NCBI GenBank assembly: GCA_021286765.1
Contig: JAJTBS010000002.1
Location: 186,001 to 250,000 of the forward strand
Source of the DNA: Holophagaceae bacterium
GTDB taxonomy: Bacteria > Acidobacteriota > Holophagae > Holophagales > Holophagaceae
Reading direction: 5' to 3'
DNA length: 64,000 bases
Shown: positions 53,915-64,000 of the stretch, piece after piece
Layout: each line of letters opens with the position of its first letter
How positions within the stretch are numbered: the stretch's first letter is position 1
Translations under genes and position numbers: made by a program
Notes under the pieces: model-generated
The model's input: the letters and a program-made list of their open reading frames with translations, nothing else
What the model was told of the DNA's origin: nothing
The model's database searches: none

Positions 53915-54670
53915 CTAAGCGTCCGGCGGCGGGCTGATCATATCGACGTCCAAGGGGAGATTGCGGCAACAGAAACAGGCTCGGGGCAAAAGGGTGCAGA
54001 AGATGTACTGCAGGTCTCTTTGGATGCTGAGGTTCTTAAGATAAGCCAGGTTGAGGACGCATTTGGCAGGGTAAAGCACGTCCCGATTATAGGCTTCAGG
54101 GTCTGGCTGCGCGGCAAGCAGTTGCTCTTCATCCCGGAACGAGAGGGAGGCAGGACCCGTGATCCCAGGACGCAAGGCGAGAATGGCACGGAACTCTCCT
54201 TCCAATCGATCCGCGAAGCCCGGAACATCAGGCCGAGGGCCCACGAAGCTCATGTGACCCACCAACACGTTGATCAGCTGAGGGAGCTCGTCCAGCTTCA
54301 GGCGCCGGAGGAGGGCGCCCAAGGGCGTGATGCGCGGGTCTCGGGTTGTGGTGACGGTGGTGCGGAGGCCTGGCACATCTCGCATGGTCCTAATCTTGAG
54401 GATTGTGAAGGGGCGTCCCCACCGTCCGATGCGGCGCTGGCGGAAGAGGCCGTTGCCGCGAATGTCCACCGAGGCAGCAACCCAAACGAGCAAAAGAAGC
54501 CACCCTGTGAGCGCAAGGAGAACCATACTCAAGGCGACATCTAATAGCCGCTTGCCACCAAGGACGTGGCGGGATCCAGGGAGCATGGCCCGCAATAGCT
54601 GGTCTTGCTCGCGTACCGAAACCATTCCAGAGGCGGATGGAATCATGAATGTGAGCCATTGGCAGGGCAT
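53915..54670 (-). CDS. Initiating sugar-phosphate transferase (polyprenyl-P glycosylphosphotransferase)
   Basis: A 251-residue membrane enzyme of the bacterial sugar transferase (WbaP-C/PglC-like) family that loads the first sugar phosphate onto undecaprenyl phosphate. It has a membrane helix near residues 42-66, I-R-G-N-G-L-F-R-Q-R-R-I-G, K-I-R-T-M-R, and L-D-E-L-P-Q-L-I-N-V-L with S-F-V-G-P-R-P. The start is uncertain: ATGs at 54670, 54646 and 54625 lie in frame and none has a strong ribosome binding site; the first overlaps the upstream gene by 28 bases. It pairs with the CapD/WbpM-type gene further right, as in other loci. Confidence 0.85.
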   Translation of the reverse strand: MPCQWLTFMIPSASGMVSVREQDQLLRAMLPGSRHVLGGKRLLDVALSMVLLALTGWLLLLVWVAASVDIRGNGLFRQRRIGRWGRPFTILKIRTMRDVPGLRTTVTTTRDPRITPLGALLRRLKLDELPQLINVLVGHMSFVGPRPDVPGFADRLEGEFRAILALRPGITGPASLSFRDEEQLLAAQPDPEAYNRDVLYPAKCVLNLAYLKNLSIQRDLQYIFCTLLPRACFCCRNLPLDVDMISPPPDA

Positions 54671-55509
54671 TCGGTCTGTCTGGAAATGCGCTGCATCTCA
54701 AGCAGGATATGCAGAACTCGTATCAACTTGACCCTTCTGAACTGGCGAATGATCCTGTGGAAAGGGCGGGCCATGGCAGTCACCACCTCTACCAGCGGGG
54801 ATGCCACGAAATGCAGGCGGCAATTGGCCTTCCGGAAGTTGAATTTTCTGAAAAGTAACTCCTGGATGTTTGTGGTGTGCTCAATCGATCGAGTACCGTT
54901 GGAGATATATGAGAAGCCACGTTCGTTCAAGTAGTGATCCAACAGTGTGGGGAAGAGGGCATAGGATGGATAGAGTTCCAGGTAGTCGGGATCGACCTTG
55001 ATTTCCACAATATGCGCGCTCTGGGCATTCACCATGAGTTTGGCGTAGCCAATGAGGTGTCCGTCGCACTTAGACCACAAGCCCCATACTTCGAAATTCG
55101 GATCGTTGTATTGGAGGATCAGGCGATCCTGAAAAGGATCCTTTGGCTCGGGCGTAAGGGGAGTCCGATAGTGGGCGACAGCCTTGCAGTAGACCCGGTA
55201 CCCATGGTCCAACAAGGGCTCAATTTCAAGGGGAGTCACTTGGACATGGTCTAGCCCTCGTCTGCACTGGTTTCGCGTCTTCTTTGTGAACTCCGATAAG
55301 CCCAGGTAGCGGTCCTTGATGATGTAGTACCACTCGCTAGGCTCAGTCTGATCAAATCCTGTGGGCCACCGCATGATGGGAGCACCGAAGGCTCGGCGCA
55401 ATGCATGTGCCTGATGGAGGGGAAGCTCCGAGGTGATGTGCGGGGCCAGGACCCACTCCAGGCACCCACGGTAGATGGCCCAGTTGGTCTTTGCCTCCAT
55501 GTCGGACAT
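54643..55509 (-). CDS. GNAT/FemAB-like protein, unknown acceptor
   Basis: A 288-residue cytoplasmic protein. The central part (about 135-215) resembles an acyltransferase fold: V-W-G-L-W-S-K-C-D-G-H-L-I-G-Y-A and I-V-E-I-K-V-D-P-D-Y-L are strand-like, as in GNAT or FemAB domains; no clear pyrophosphate loop could be pinned down. It lies between a glycosyltransferase gene and the initiating transferase gene, so acylation or aminoacylation of a sugar is the contextual guess. The call is tentative. Confidence 0.55.
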   Translation of the reverse strand: MSDMEAKTNWAIYRGCLEWVLAPHITSELPLHQAHALRRAFGAPIMRWPTGFDQTEPSEWYYIIKDRYLGLSEFTKKTRNQCRRGLDHVQVTPLEIEPLLDHGYRVYCKAVAHYRTPLTPEPKDPFQDRLILQYNDPNFEVWGLWSKCDGHLIGYAKLMVNAQSAHIVEIKVDPDYLELYPSYALFPTLLDHYLNERGFSYISNGTRSIEHTTNIQELLFRKFNFRKANCRLHFVASPLVEVVTAMARPFHRIIRQFRRVKLIRVLHILLEMQRISRQTECPANGSHS

Positions 55510-55512
55510 TCC

Positions 55513-56547
55513 CTACCTCGTCCCAAGTCTAGTCAGGTTGTGGTGGTTGCGCCCCCGTATCCAGGCCGCCGGAGCTTGCACGCCGCCTGCCAGGGTGCCG
55601 GAGCCATAGGCAATGTGGAGCAAGAAGAGGGTTGCCATGGCACGCCATGCAGAGGCCCCCCGCTGCCGCAGCCTGAACCCACGCCAGACCAGTAGGGGCA
55701 TATAGGCCGCCAGGGAGAGCACGGCTGGCACTCCCCATCGTGGGTCGTGCAGTGCTGCGATCCCAGGTATGAACAGACTAATCACGAAGCAACCTGGGAT
55801 TAGGTGGCGAGCACTGATTGATGACCAGGAGCCTGTTAGGGCCACAGTCAGTAGATTCCATCGACCATTCTGGAACTGGTTCGACAGGAAGGCTCCCAGG
55901 CTCGGGCGGGCATAGTAGGTCGCGACTGCAGCAGGGATTAGCCAGATGCTGCCTCCAGCGGCTCGGACGCGCTTGTTCAGTTCAATGTCTTGGTTCCGAT
56001 GCAGGCGTTCGTCATAGCATCCCCACCGTTCAAAGACCCATCGGGGGTAGCAGCCGTAAGCCACGGTATCCACCTGCCTGGGGATCTCGGTGCCGATCCT
56101 GAAGTGGGCGTTACCCACCCCGAAGGGATCGCCCAACACCGCCCGGATGGCGCGTGCCCACGCATTATCTTCTTTTACCTCAGTGCGCAGGCTTCCGCCT
56201 GAACAGGCTGCTCCGAGCCGTTGGGTGGCCTCCAAGAGTGTCTGGAAATAACCTTTCGAGTAGCTGGCGTGGGCAGATACGACGAAGATATAGTCGCCAG
56301 TGGAATTTCGCAGACCGGCATTCATGCCATGCGGAGAATAACCTGCGGGATTTTCTACCAACTTGATTCGGGGGTCCTTTCTGGCCATATTCCGCACCAG
56401 CTCCACGGTGCCATCAGTACTTGCACCATCGCACACCAAAACTTCAGCCTCGAATCCTTGCAGCCCGGAGAGTGTGCTGGCAACGGCCTGTTCGATGCAG
56501 CCGACCTCATTCCGGGTGGGGATGATGATGCTTAAGCGACTGGTCAT
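55513..56547 (-). CDS. GT2-type glycosyltransferase with C-terminal membrane segments
   Basis: A 344-residue GT-A enzyme. It begins R-L-S-I-I-I-P-T-R-N-E and has V-L-V-C-D-G-A-S-T-D-G-T-V-E-L-V for donor binding, then N-Q-D-I-E-L-N near residue 185. Three hydrophobic segments (about 240-330) suggest membrane association, as in ExoA-like enzymes. An ATG two codons upstream (56553) overlaps the neighbouring gene. It is the only GT2 enzyme in the window. Confidence 0.85.
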   Translation of the reverse strand: MTSRLSIIIPTRNEVGCIEQAVASTLSGLQGFEAEVLVCDGASTDGTVELVRNMARKDPRIKLVENPAGYSPHGMNAGLRNSTGDYIFVVSAHASYSKGYFQTLLEATQRLGAACSGGSLRTEVKEDNAWARAIRAVLGDPFGVGNAHFRIGTEIPRQVDTVAYGCYPRWVFERWGCYDERLHRNQDIELNKRVRAAGGSIWLIPAAVATYYARPSLGAFLSNQFQNGRWNLLTVALTGSWSSISARHLIPGCFVISLFIPGIAALHDPRWGVPAVLSLAAYMPLLVWRGFRLRQRGASAWRAMATLFLLHIAYGSGTLAGGVQAPAAWIRGRNHHNLTRLGTR

Positions 56548-56549
56548 GT

Positions 56550-57746
56550 TCAAGTGCAGGAGGCCAAGACGTGGAGGAGGGTCTCAGTCATCATTTCCAT
56601 GGACTCGGTGGAAAGGCTAGGGTGGACTTGGAACATCAGGCTGGTCTCGCCCAGGGATTGCGCGGTCGGGAGTGAAGCGCCTGGGCCGAGGCCGGAGTTC
56701 CTGAATGCTCGCTCCCGGTAGATCTCGCTGCAGCTTCCGCTGAAGCAGGGCACCCCTGAGGCGGCCACTTCGGTCATGATGCGGTCGCGGGTCCAGCCCT
56801 CCTTCAGGTGATCGGGCCGCAGGTAGACGTAGGCCTTGTAGGCGGCGTGACCGAACTCCGGGCCGCTGCGGGGGATGCGCAGGGCCGGGTGGCCTTCCAG
56901 CGAATCGAAGAGGAGGTTCATGTTGCGCCGTCGCAGGCGCGTCCATTCCGGGAGCTTCCGTAGCTGGAGCCTCCCAATGGCGGCCTGCATCTCGGTCATG
57001 CGCCAGTTGGTTCCGAAGGACTCGTGCAGCCAGCGGAAGCCAGGGTTGTGCTCGCGGTGGTAGACGGCGTCGAAGCTTTTGCCGTGGTCCTTGAACTCCC
57101 AGGCGCGGCGCCAGACCTCCTCATCATTGGTGGTGAGCATGCCGCCCTCACCGCCGGTGGTGATGATCTTGTCCTGGCAGAAGGAGAAGCAGCCCACGTG
57201 GCCGATTCCGCCCACGGGGCGGCCCAGATAGGTGGCGCCGTTGGCCTGGGCGCAGTCCTCGATGACCTTCAGCCCATGCCGCTCGGCGAGCGTCATGATG
57301 GGATCCATGTCGCAGGGCCAGCCGGCGAGGTGGACCGCGATGATGGCCCGGGTCTGAGGAGTGATGACCTTGGCGATGGTCTCCGCCGTGAGGTTGCCGC
57401 TCTCCGGATCCACGTCGGCCAGCACGGGGACGCAGCCGCGCATGACCACACAGCTGGCGCTGGCGATGAAGGTGCGTGGGGTGGTAATGACCTCCGAGCC
57501 CGGCGGAATCTGGAGGGCAACGAGAGCCAGCTCCAGGGCATTGGTACCATTCGCCAAGGCCACGGCATGCCGACATGTGGTAGCAGCAGCGTATTCCTCT
57601 TCGAAGTGACGCCCCTCCTGGCCCGTCCAGTAGTTCACCCTCCCGGATTGCAGCACGGCCGTGACCGCAGCCACCTCATCCTCGGCGTAGAAGGGCCAGG
57701 GTGCGAAGGGGGCTGGACTGGTCGGAACCAAGGGTTTGGGGGGCAT
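56550..57746 (-). CDS. DegT/DnrJ/EryC1 sugar aminotransferase, second copy
   Basis: A 398-residue PLP enzyme. Lys193 in C-F-S-F-C-Q-D-K-I-I-T-T-G-G-E-G-G is the PLP lysine; V-I-E-D-C-A-Q-A-N-G binds the cofactor. Only moderately similar to the WbpE-like enzyme at 38.4-39.5 kb, it probably makes a different amino sugar, perhaps a 4-amino-4,6-dideoxy sugar from the 4-keto product of the CapD-type enzyme. First gene of the minus-strand group. Confidence 0.88.
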   Translation of the reverse strand: MPPKPLVPTSPAPFAPWPFYAEDEVAAVTAVLQSGRVNYWTGQEGRHFEEEYAAATTCRHAVALANGTNALELALVALQIPPGSEVITTPRTFIASASCVVMRGCVPVLADVDPESGNLTAETIAKVITPQTRAIIAVHLAGWPCDMDPIMTLAERHGLKVIEDCAQANGATYLGRPVGGIGHVGCFSFCQDKIITTGGEGGMLTTNDEEVWRRAWEFKDHGKSFDAVYHREHNPGFRWLHESFGTNWRMTEMQAAIGRLQLRKLPEWTRLRRRNMNLLFDSLEGHPALRIPRSGPEFGHAAYKAYVYLRPDHLKEGWTRDRIMTEVAASGVPCFSGSCSEIYRERAFRNSGLGPGASLPTAQSLGETSLMFQVHPSLSTESMEMMTETLLHVLASCT

Positions 57747-57830
57747 GCGGCAGAGACTCCGGTGGATGGATTATTCTGACGCAATCGGGGGGTCCGAATT
57801 CGACTTGACCGGGATTGTGACCAGGAGCCC

Positions 57831-57867
57831 AGAAAACCAGGAAGGCCCCAGTTGGGGCCTTCCTGGT
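57831..57867 (-). terminator. Terminator of pnp
   Basis: A near-perfect 15-base stem (57836-57850 with 57853-57867). On the minus strand it is followed by TTTTCT, an intrinsic terminator 20 bases after the pnp stop. Confidence 0.85.
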
Positions 57868-57886
57868 CAAGGAGTCTTGCCTGTGC

Positions 57887-60061
<2,175 letters not shown>

Positions 60062-60255
60062 GAACTCTCCCGGGCCCTCGGGCCCGCGGTGGCTCCCCCA
60101 GATCCCGGGTACCGACCCGGATCTCCTGCGATCGCTCCATGAAACCCGTCCGCCGAGTCCTGGATCAGGAGGGGGAGGTGGGCTTCCTGCAGAGGTCGCT
60201 GCCGAAGGGGAGCAGGTGAAAATCGGCCTGCCCAGTGTAGCACGAGGGGGCAGAA

Positions 60256-62217
60256 TCAGCCTTCCCGGGTGATTCCGAGGTAGACCGGGTGGGAAGCGGA
60301 CTTGCGCCGGTGGAGGAAATCTTCGCCGAACCGCCCCAGGCCGATGGGCGAGGGAGCATAGGAGGGGATGATCTCCTTGAGCAGGCGCAGGACCTCCTTC
60401 TGCCGGCGGCCATCGGGCAGAAGCACGGCCTTCCGGAGAGCCTGGAGGCAGGCGTCGAGGTCGCAGGCCCCGCCCGGGCTGGGGCAGGCCTCGAAGACCT
60501 TGGGGTGCACATCCGTGTGGGCCCTCTCCCCTTCGGTAAAGAGCTCCTCATAGAGCTTTTCGCCCGGGCGGATGCCCGTAAACTGGATCTCGATGTCCTG
60601 GCCGGGAACCAGTCCGGAGAGGCGGGCCATGTCTTCAGCGAGGTCCACGATGCGCACCGGCTCGCCCATGTCCAGGACATAGACCTGGCCGTTGGCGCCC
60701 AGGATCCCGGCCTGCAGCACCAGCTGGCTGGCCTCTGGAATGGTCATGAAGTAGCGGGTCATCTCCCGATCCGTCACGGTGATGGGGCCGCCAAGGCGGA
60801 TCTGGTCCCGGAAGATGGGGATGACGCTGCCCCGGCTGCCCAGCACGTTGCCGAAGCGGACGCTCACGTAGCGGGTGCCCTCAGGCGCCCGGGAGGAGGC
60901 GGCCGTGACCAGATGTTCGGCCACGCGCTTGGAGGCACCCAGCACGTTGGTGGGATTGACGGCCTTGTCGGTGGAGATGTTCACGAAGCTGTGGACGCCT
61001 GAGGCGAGGCTGGCTTCCACCACATTCTGGGTGCCGAAGACGTTGTTTTCGACCGCCTCGCCCGGGTGCACTTCCAGGTAGGGTACGTGCTTGTGGGCGG
61101 CGGCGTGGAACACCACACCGGGCTTCCAGCGGTCGAACACCTGGGCCAGGCGGTGGGGGTTTCGGATGTCGCACAGTTCCAGTGAGAGGGGCTGGGTGGG
61201 GTAGATGGCGCGCAGGGCCCGCTCGGACTCCCAGAGGCTGTTCTCGCCACGTCCCACCAGGACGATCCGTGCGGGCCTGAAGGTGGCCACCTGCCGGGCG
61301 ATCTCGCTGCCGATGGAGCCACCGCCGCCGGTGATGAGGACCACGGCGTCCTCCAGGACCAGGCTGAGGGAGCTCTGATCCAGCTTGACGGGATCCCGGC
61401 GGAGCAGGTCCTCGATGGAGATGTCCCGCAACTCGGGCTTCCAGTTCCGGGGGCCGAGCAGGTCGTAGATGCCAGGGACGGTCTTTATGACGACGTTGGT
61501 GGTGCGCAGGATGTTGTGCAGGGAGCGGATCGCGGACCCAGGGGCGCTGGGTATGGCCAGGATCACCTGGGTGATGCCTTCTTCTTCGAGGAGTCTTGGC
61601 AGTTGCGTGGACGTGCCCAAGACCGGGATGCCCTGGATGCGGATGCCCTGCTTCTCGATGGCGTCATCCACGAAACCCACGATCTGGCTGCCCAGTTCCA
61701 GATGGCGGTGGAGCTCCTGGGAGATGAGCAGCCCGGCCCGCCCGGCGCCCACGATCAGGGTGCGATGGTGGGGCTGGCCTTCTGAAAGGGGCTGTTCGAT
61801 CTGGCCCCGGTCATGCCAGGCCCGGATGCTGCCCCGGAGCAGGATCCAAGTACCACCTGTGGTCAGCGTGGCCGCAGCCACGGCTTCGATCTCGAAATGG
61901 ACATCGAAGGCCGGGGCGAGGAGGGACATGGCGAGTCCCAGCATCCCCAGAGCCAGCGTGGCCCCAGCCAGGCGGATGGCGTCCCTGAAGCCGATGAACC
62001 GGTAGTGCTGCCAGCTGAGCTGGAAGATCAGGTTCACGAGCAGCGCCAGACCGACCCAGCAAATCGCCCAGCCTGGCCGGACCACCTCCGGTGTGAAGAC
62101 TCGGACGCAGCCCAACCAAGCCAGCCCGGCTAGCATGGCGTCCAGCCCCAGCTTCACAAGCCGGCGCACCAGGGGTTTTCTCAGTTGGGCATGGATGGGA
62201 ACGACCAACGGGGGCAT
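60256..62217 (-). CDS. CapD/WbpM-type nucleotide-sugar dehydratase
   Basis: A 653-residue membrane enzyme. Four hydrophobic segments occupy the first ~130 residues; a first Rossmann-like domain follows (V-G-A-G-R-A-G-L-L-I). The catalytic SDR domain has I-T-G-G-G-G-S-I-G-S-E and V-N-I-S-T-D-K-A-V-N-P. Relatives are UDP-GlcNAc 4,6-dehydratases that start QuiNAc, FucNAc or bacillosamine synthesis. It would supply the initiating transferase or the second aminotransferase. AAGGA precedes the ATG. It sits outside the main locus, separated by pnp. Confidence 0.88.
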   Translation of the reverse strand: MPPLVVPIHAQLRKPLVRRLVKLGLDAMLAGLAWLGCVRVFTPEVVRPGWAICWVGLALLVNLIFQLSWQHYRFIGFRDAIRLAGATLALGMLGLAMSLLAPAFDVHFEIEAVAAATLTTGGTWILLRGSIRAWHDRGQIEQPLSEGQPHHRTLIVGAGRAGLLISQELHRHLELGSQIVGFVDDAIEKQGIRIQGIPVLGTSTQLPRLLEEEGITQVILAIPSAPGSAIRSLHNILRTTNVVIKTVPGIYDLLGPRNWKPELRDISIEDLLRRDPVKLDQSSLSLVLEDAVVLITGGGGSIGSEIARQVATFRPARIVLVGRGENSLWESERALRAIYPTQPLSLELCDIRNPHRLAQVFDRWKPGVVFHAAAHKHVPYLEVHPGEAVENNVFGTQNVVEASLASGVHSFVNISTDKAVNPTNVLGASKRVAEHLVTAASSRAPEGTRYVSVRFGNVLGSRGSVIPIFRDQIRLGGPITVTDREMTRYFMTIPEASQLVLQAGILGANGQVYVLDMGEPVRIVDLAEDMARLSGLVPGQDIEIQFTGIRPGEKLYEELFTEGERAHTDVHPKVFEACPSPGGACDLDACLQALRKAVLLPDGRRQKEVLRLLKEIIPSYAPSPIGLGRFGEDFLHRRKSASHPVYLGITREG

Positions 62218-62361
62218 GACAGATCCTTGCGGATTCCTTAGTCGGGATGGACCGGAGCACTGACGCCCAAATCATAGCCCAGGGCCTCCTTTTCCAAGGG
62301 CACAAGTCACCCGTGGAGCCCCGGTGGATCCAGACCCTGAGCTGGATGTTGGGGTCCCGGT

Positions 62362-62367
62362 TACAAT
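62362..62367 (+). promoter_or_regulatory. Candidate -10 box ahead of queD
   Basis: TACAAT, 42 bases upstream of the queD start; no convincing -35 partner was found. Transcription would begin near the hairpin at 62372. Confidence 0.25.
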
Positions 62368-62371
62368 GAAG

Positions 62372-62395
62372 GGCCCCGCCGCTGCGGGGCCTTTT
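62372..62395 (+). terminator. Terminator-like hairpin just before queD
   Basis: GGCCCCGC (62372-62379) pairs with GCGGGGCC (62384-62391), followed by TTTT. The nearest upstream gene is on the opposite strand, so this stem is either a leader attenuator or an unpaired terminator. It ends 13 bases before the queD start. Confidence 0.45.
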
Positions 62396-62408
62396 CATCG
62401 TGAGTGCC

Positions 62409-62756
62409 ATGATCCTGCGCAAAGAGTACTGGTTTGAAGCCGCCCACTTTATCTACAACCACCCGGGCAAGTGCAGGAACCTGCACGGCCACAGTTACAA
62501 GCTCTTCGTGTTGCTGGAGGGGCAGGTGAACGCGGAGACGGGCATGATCATCGATTTCGACGACCTGTCGAAGGTGGTGGTCGAGAAGGTCATCTCCAAG
62601 CTGGACCACCGCTTCCTCAACGACCTGATCCCCCTCTCCACCGCCGAGAACATCTCGGTGTGGATCTGGGAGCAGCTGAAGCCCGAGCTGCCGGCCCTCT
62701 GCCAGATCGAGGTCTACGAGACCACCGACAACTGCGTGATCTACCGGGGGGCCTGA
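62409..62756 (+). CDS. queD: 6-carboxytetrahydropterin synthase (QueD-like)
   Basis: A 115-residue enzyme in the route to queuosine and other 7-deazapurines, converting dihydroneopterin triphosphate to 6-carboxytetrahydropterin. Zinc ligands are His13, His26 and His28 (in N-L-H-G-H-S-Y) and the catalytic Cys22 is in G-K-C-R-N. A Glu in V-Y-E-T-T-D-N binds the pterin. ATG 62409 is chosen; an in-frame GTG three codons upstream is possible. No queC, queE or queF is adjacent. Confidence 0.9.
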   Translation: MILRKEYWFEAAHFIYNHPGKCRNLHGHSYKLFVLLEGQVNAETGMIIDFDDLSKVVVEKVISKLDHRFLNDLIPLSTAENISVWIWEQLKPELPALCQIEVYETTDNCVIYRGA

Positions 62757-62757
62757 C

Positions 62758-63258
62758 ATGCGCCGCCTCCTGGTCCTTCCCGCCCTGCTGGTCCTGGTCG
62801 GCTGCGAGGCCCTCAGCCCGGCCCTGAAGTACGAGGAGGCGGCCCGGCAGCTGCGGTTCACCCTGGACCGCGTGGAACCAAGAATCGAGCTGGCCCTTCC
62901 CCTGGAGCAATCGCACCTGCGGCTTCGCCTGGAGGTGGGTGTGGACAACCCCTCCGACCAGCGCCTGCGGACCCGGCGCGTGGCCGGGGATCTGAAGCTG
63001 AACGCCAAAGGCGCCGACCACGCCCTGGGCTCCGTGAGCTTTCCCGAGGGCGCCGACATAGCCCCCAAGAGCCGCAGCATCCTCAAGGTGGACGTGACGC
63101 TGGGCTACAGCGACCTGAAGGCCGCCTGGGGCCCGCTATCCGGCGCGGTCCTGCGCCACGAGCCCGCCACCTGGAGCCTGGCCGGGGAGGCCCGCTTCGA
63201 GATCCTGGGCATCGAGTTCGGCGTGCCTTTCCGCACCAGCAAGGGCAGCGGGTCATGA
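62758..63258 (+). CDS. LEA14-like lipoprotein
   Basis: A 166-residue lipoprotein. The signal ends L-V-L-V-G-C with Cys16 as the lipidation site. The rest reads like a single LEA14/WHy-type beta-sandwich (L-R-L-R-L-E-V-G-V-D-N-P-S-D, later I-L-K-V-D-V-T-L-G-Y). Such domains are structural and have no known enzyme activity. It begins one base after the queD stop, so co-expression is expected. Confidence 0.75.
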   Translation: MRRLLVLPALLVLVGCEALSPALKYEEAARQLRFTLDRVEPRIELALPLEQSHLRLRLEVGVDNPSDQRLRTRRVAGDLKLNAKGADHALGSVSFPEGADIAPKSRSILKVDVTLGYSDLKAAWGPLSGAVLRHEPATWSLAGEARFEILGIEFGVPFRTSKGSGS

Positions 63259-63268
63259 CGGACCTCCA

Positions 63269-63949
63269 TTGATCCGCGCCGTCGTCTTCGACCTCTGGAA
63301 CACGCTGGTCTTCAGCCCGGCGGGGAGTCCCTTCCAGCGGATGAAGGAGCTGCTGCGGCCGGAGCAGGCCCACGTGTTCACGGCCCTCATGCGTGACGGC
63401 ATGGTGCAACCCTACCCGTCTGTTCGGACCTTCCTGGAGGCCTGGCAGTCCCGGGTGGATCTGGATGAAGCCCAGATGGATGCCATGGCCGAGGCCTTCC
63501 TGGCGGCGGGCCAGCAGGCCGAGTGCTTTGCGGGCTCCCCGGAGGCCGTGGGAGCCGTGAGGGACCTGGCCCGGGTGGCCCTGCTCTCCAACACCCAGAC
63601 CTTCGGGCTGGAGCTGCTGGACCGCCTCGGCATCGCCGGACGCATCCGCACGCGGATTCTCAGCGCCGAGATCGGGGCCCTCAAGCCGGAACCGGCGGCC
63701 TTTGAGGCGGTGCAGCGGAAGCTGGGGGTGTTCCCCGGCAACCTCGTCATGGTGGGCGACAGCTGGATCGACGATGTGAAGGGTGCCGTGGCCGCGGGCT
63801 GGACGGCCATTTGGGTGAACCGCGAGGCCAAGCCGCGGCCCGACCATGACCAGGACCACCCCATCTACGAGGTGCGCAGCCTGGACCGGGTGCCGGAGCT
63901 CATTCAGGGCCTGCAGGACGGCCTGCGCTGTCCCACCTGCCTGGGGTGA
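63269..63949 (+). CDS. HAD-superfamily hydrolase
   Basis: A 226-residue cytoplasmic phosphatase-like protein. Motif I is V-V-F-D-L-W-N-T-L with the nucleophilic Asp near residue 8; motif II is L-L-S-N-T-Q; the later K-P-E-P-A-A-F and V-G-D-S-W-I-D-D motifs complete the HAD fold. Residue 10 is Trp rather than the usual Asp of D-x-D, as in haloacid dehalogenase-type members. A C-terminal C-P-T-C tail is present. The start TTG 63269 follows the lipoprotein gene by ten bases. Substrate unknown. Confidence 0.82.
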   Translation: MIRAVVFDLWNTLVFSPAGSPFQRMKELLRPEQAHVFTALMRDGMVQPYPSVRTFLEAWQSRVDLDEAQMDAMAEAFLAAGQQAECFAGSPEAVGAVRDLARVALLSNTQTFGLELLDRLGIAGRIRTRILSAEIGALKPEPAAFEAVQRKLGVFPGNLVMVGDSWIDDVKGAVAAGWTAIWVNREAKPRPDHDQDHPIYEVRSLDRVPELIQGLQDGLRCPTCLG

Positions 63950-63958
63950 GGGACGACT

Positions 63959-64000
63959 TCAGGCGCTGGCGCTGTCCTGGCCGGGGAACTGTAGGTCCAT
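63959..64000 (-). CDS. Possible 3' end of a minus-strand gene at window edge
   Basis: An open minus-strand frame enters from the window edge and ends at a TGA (63959-63961). It would encode a C-terminal M-D-L-Q-F-P-G-Q-D-S-A-S-A. Convergent orientation with the HAD gene makes this plausible, but only 13 codons are visible, so nothing can be said about function. Confidence 0.25.
   Translation of the reverse strand: MDLQFPGQDSASA

Overview
The window looks like chromosome from a GC-rich, Gram-negative bacterium. Lipoproteins, a FadL-like porin and a Wza/Wzc polysaccharide exporter imply an outer membrane. A c-type cytochrome and a giant secreted multicopper oxidase point to a respiratory, metal-interacting lifestyle. 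My best guess is an acidobacterium of the Holophaga/Geothrix type. That is an inference from overall protein character and gene content; no 16S rRNA gene is present to settle it.

Layout. 1-7.8 kb: housekeeping and envelope genes: isocitrate lyase (cut by the window start), a small lipoprotein, an alpha/beta hydrolase, frr, a TSUP permease, an orphan histidine kinase, a FadL-like porin and an rRNA methyltransferase. 7.9-22.2 kb: the classical translation/transcription block, tRNA-Tyr, tRNA-Gly, tRNA-Thr, tuf, rpmG, tRNA-Trp, secE, nusG, rplK, rplA, rplJ, rplL, rpoB, rpoC, closed by a strong terminator. RpoB carries an unusual cysteine-rich insertion near its N terminus. 22.6-31.3 kb: three secreted proteins: a cytochrome c fused to a periplasmic-binding-protein-like domain, an Ig/Kelch lipoprotein, and a ~1500-residue multicopper oxidase with FN3 and five tandem beta-sandwich-like repeats.

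31.5-57.7 kb: a large surface polysaccharide locus. It holds the export system (wza, wzb, wzc), a gene set for UDP-GlcNAc(3NAc)A or its manno epimer (oxidoreductase, 6-dehydrogenase, aminotransferase, N-acetyltransferase, 2-epimerase), an AT-richer Wzy-like polymerase, a Wzx-like flippase, three GT4-type glycosyltransferases, two methyltransferases, a beta-helix protein, a sugar epimerase and an AsnB-type amidotransferase. A convergent minus-strand group follows (zinc-ribbon membrane protein, initiating sugar-phosphate transferase, GNAT/FemAB-like protein, GT2, second DegT aminotransferase). Together these describe a Wzx/Wzy-dependent polysaccharide rich in modified amino sugars; a CapD/WbpM-type dehydratase at 60.3-62.2 kb probably supplies the first sugar.

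57.9-64 kb: pnp and the CapD-type gene on the minus strand, then queD, a LEA-like lipoprotein and a HAD hydrolase on the plus strand, and what may be the tail of another minus-strand gene at the window edge.

All functional calls rest on reading motifs and family resemblance by eye; no searches were run.
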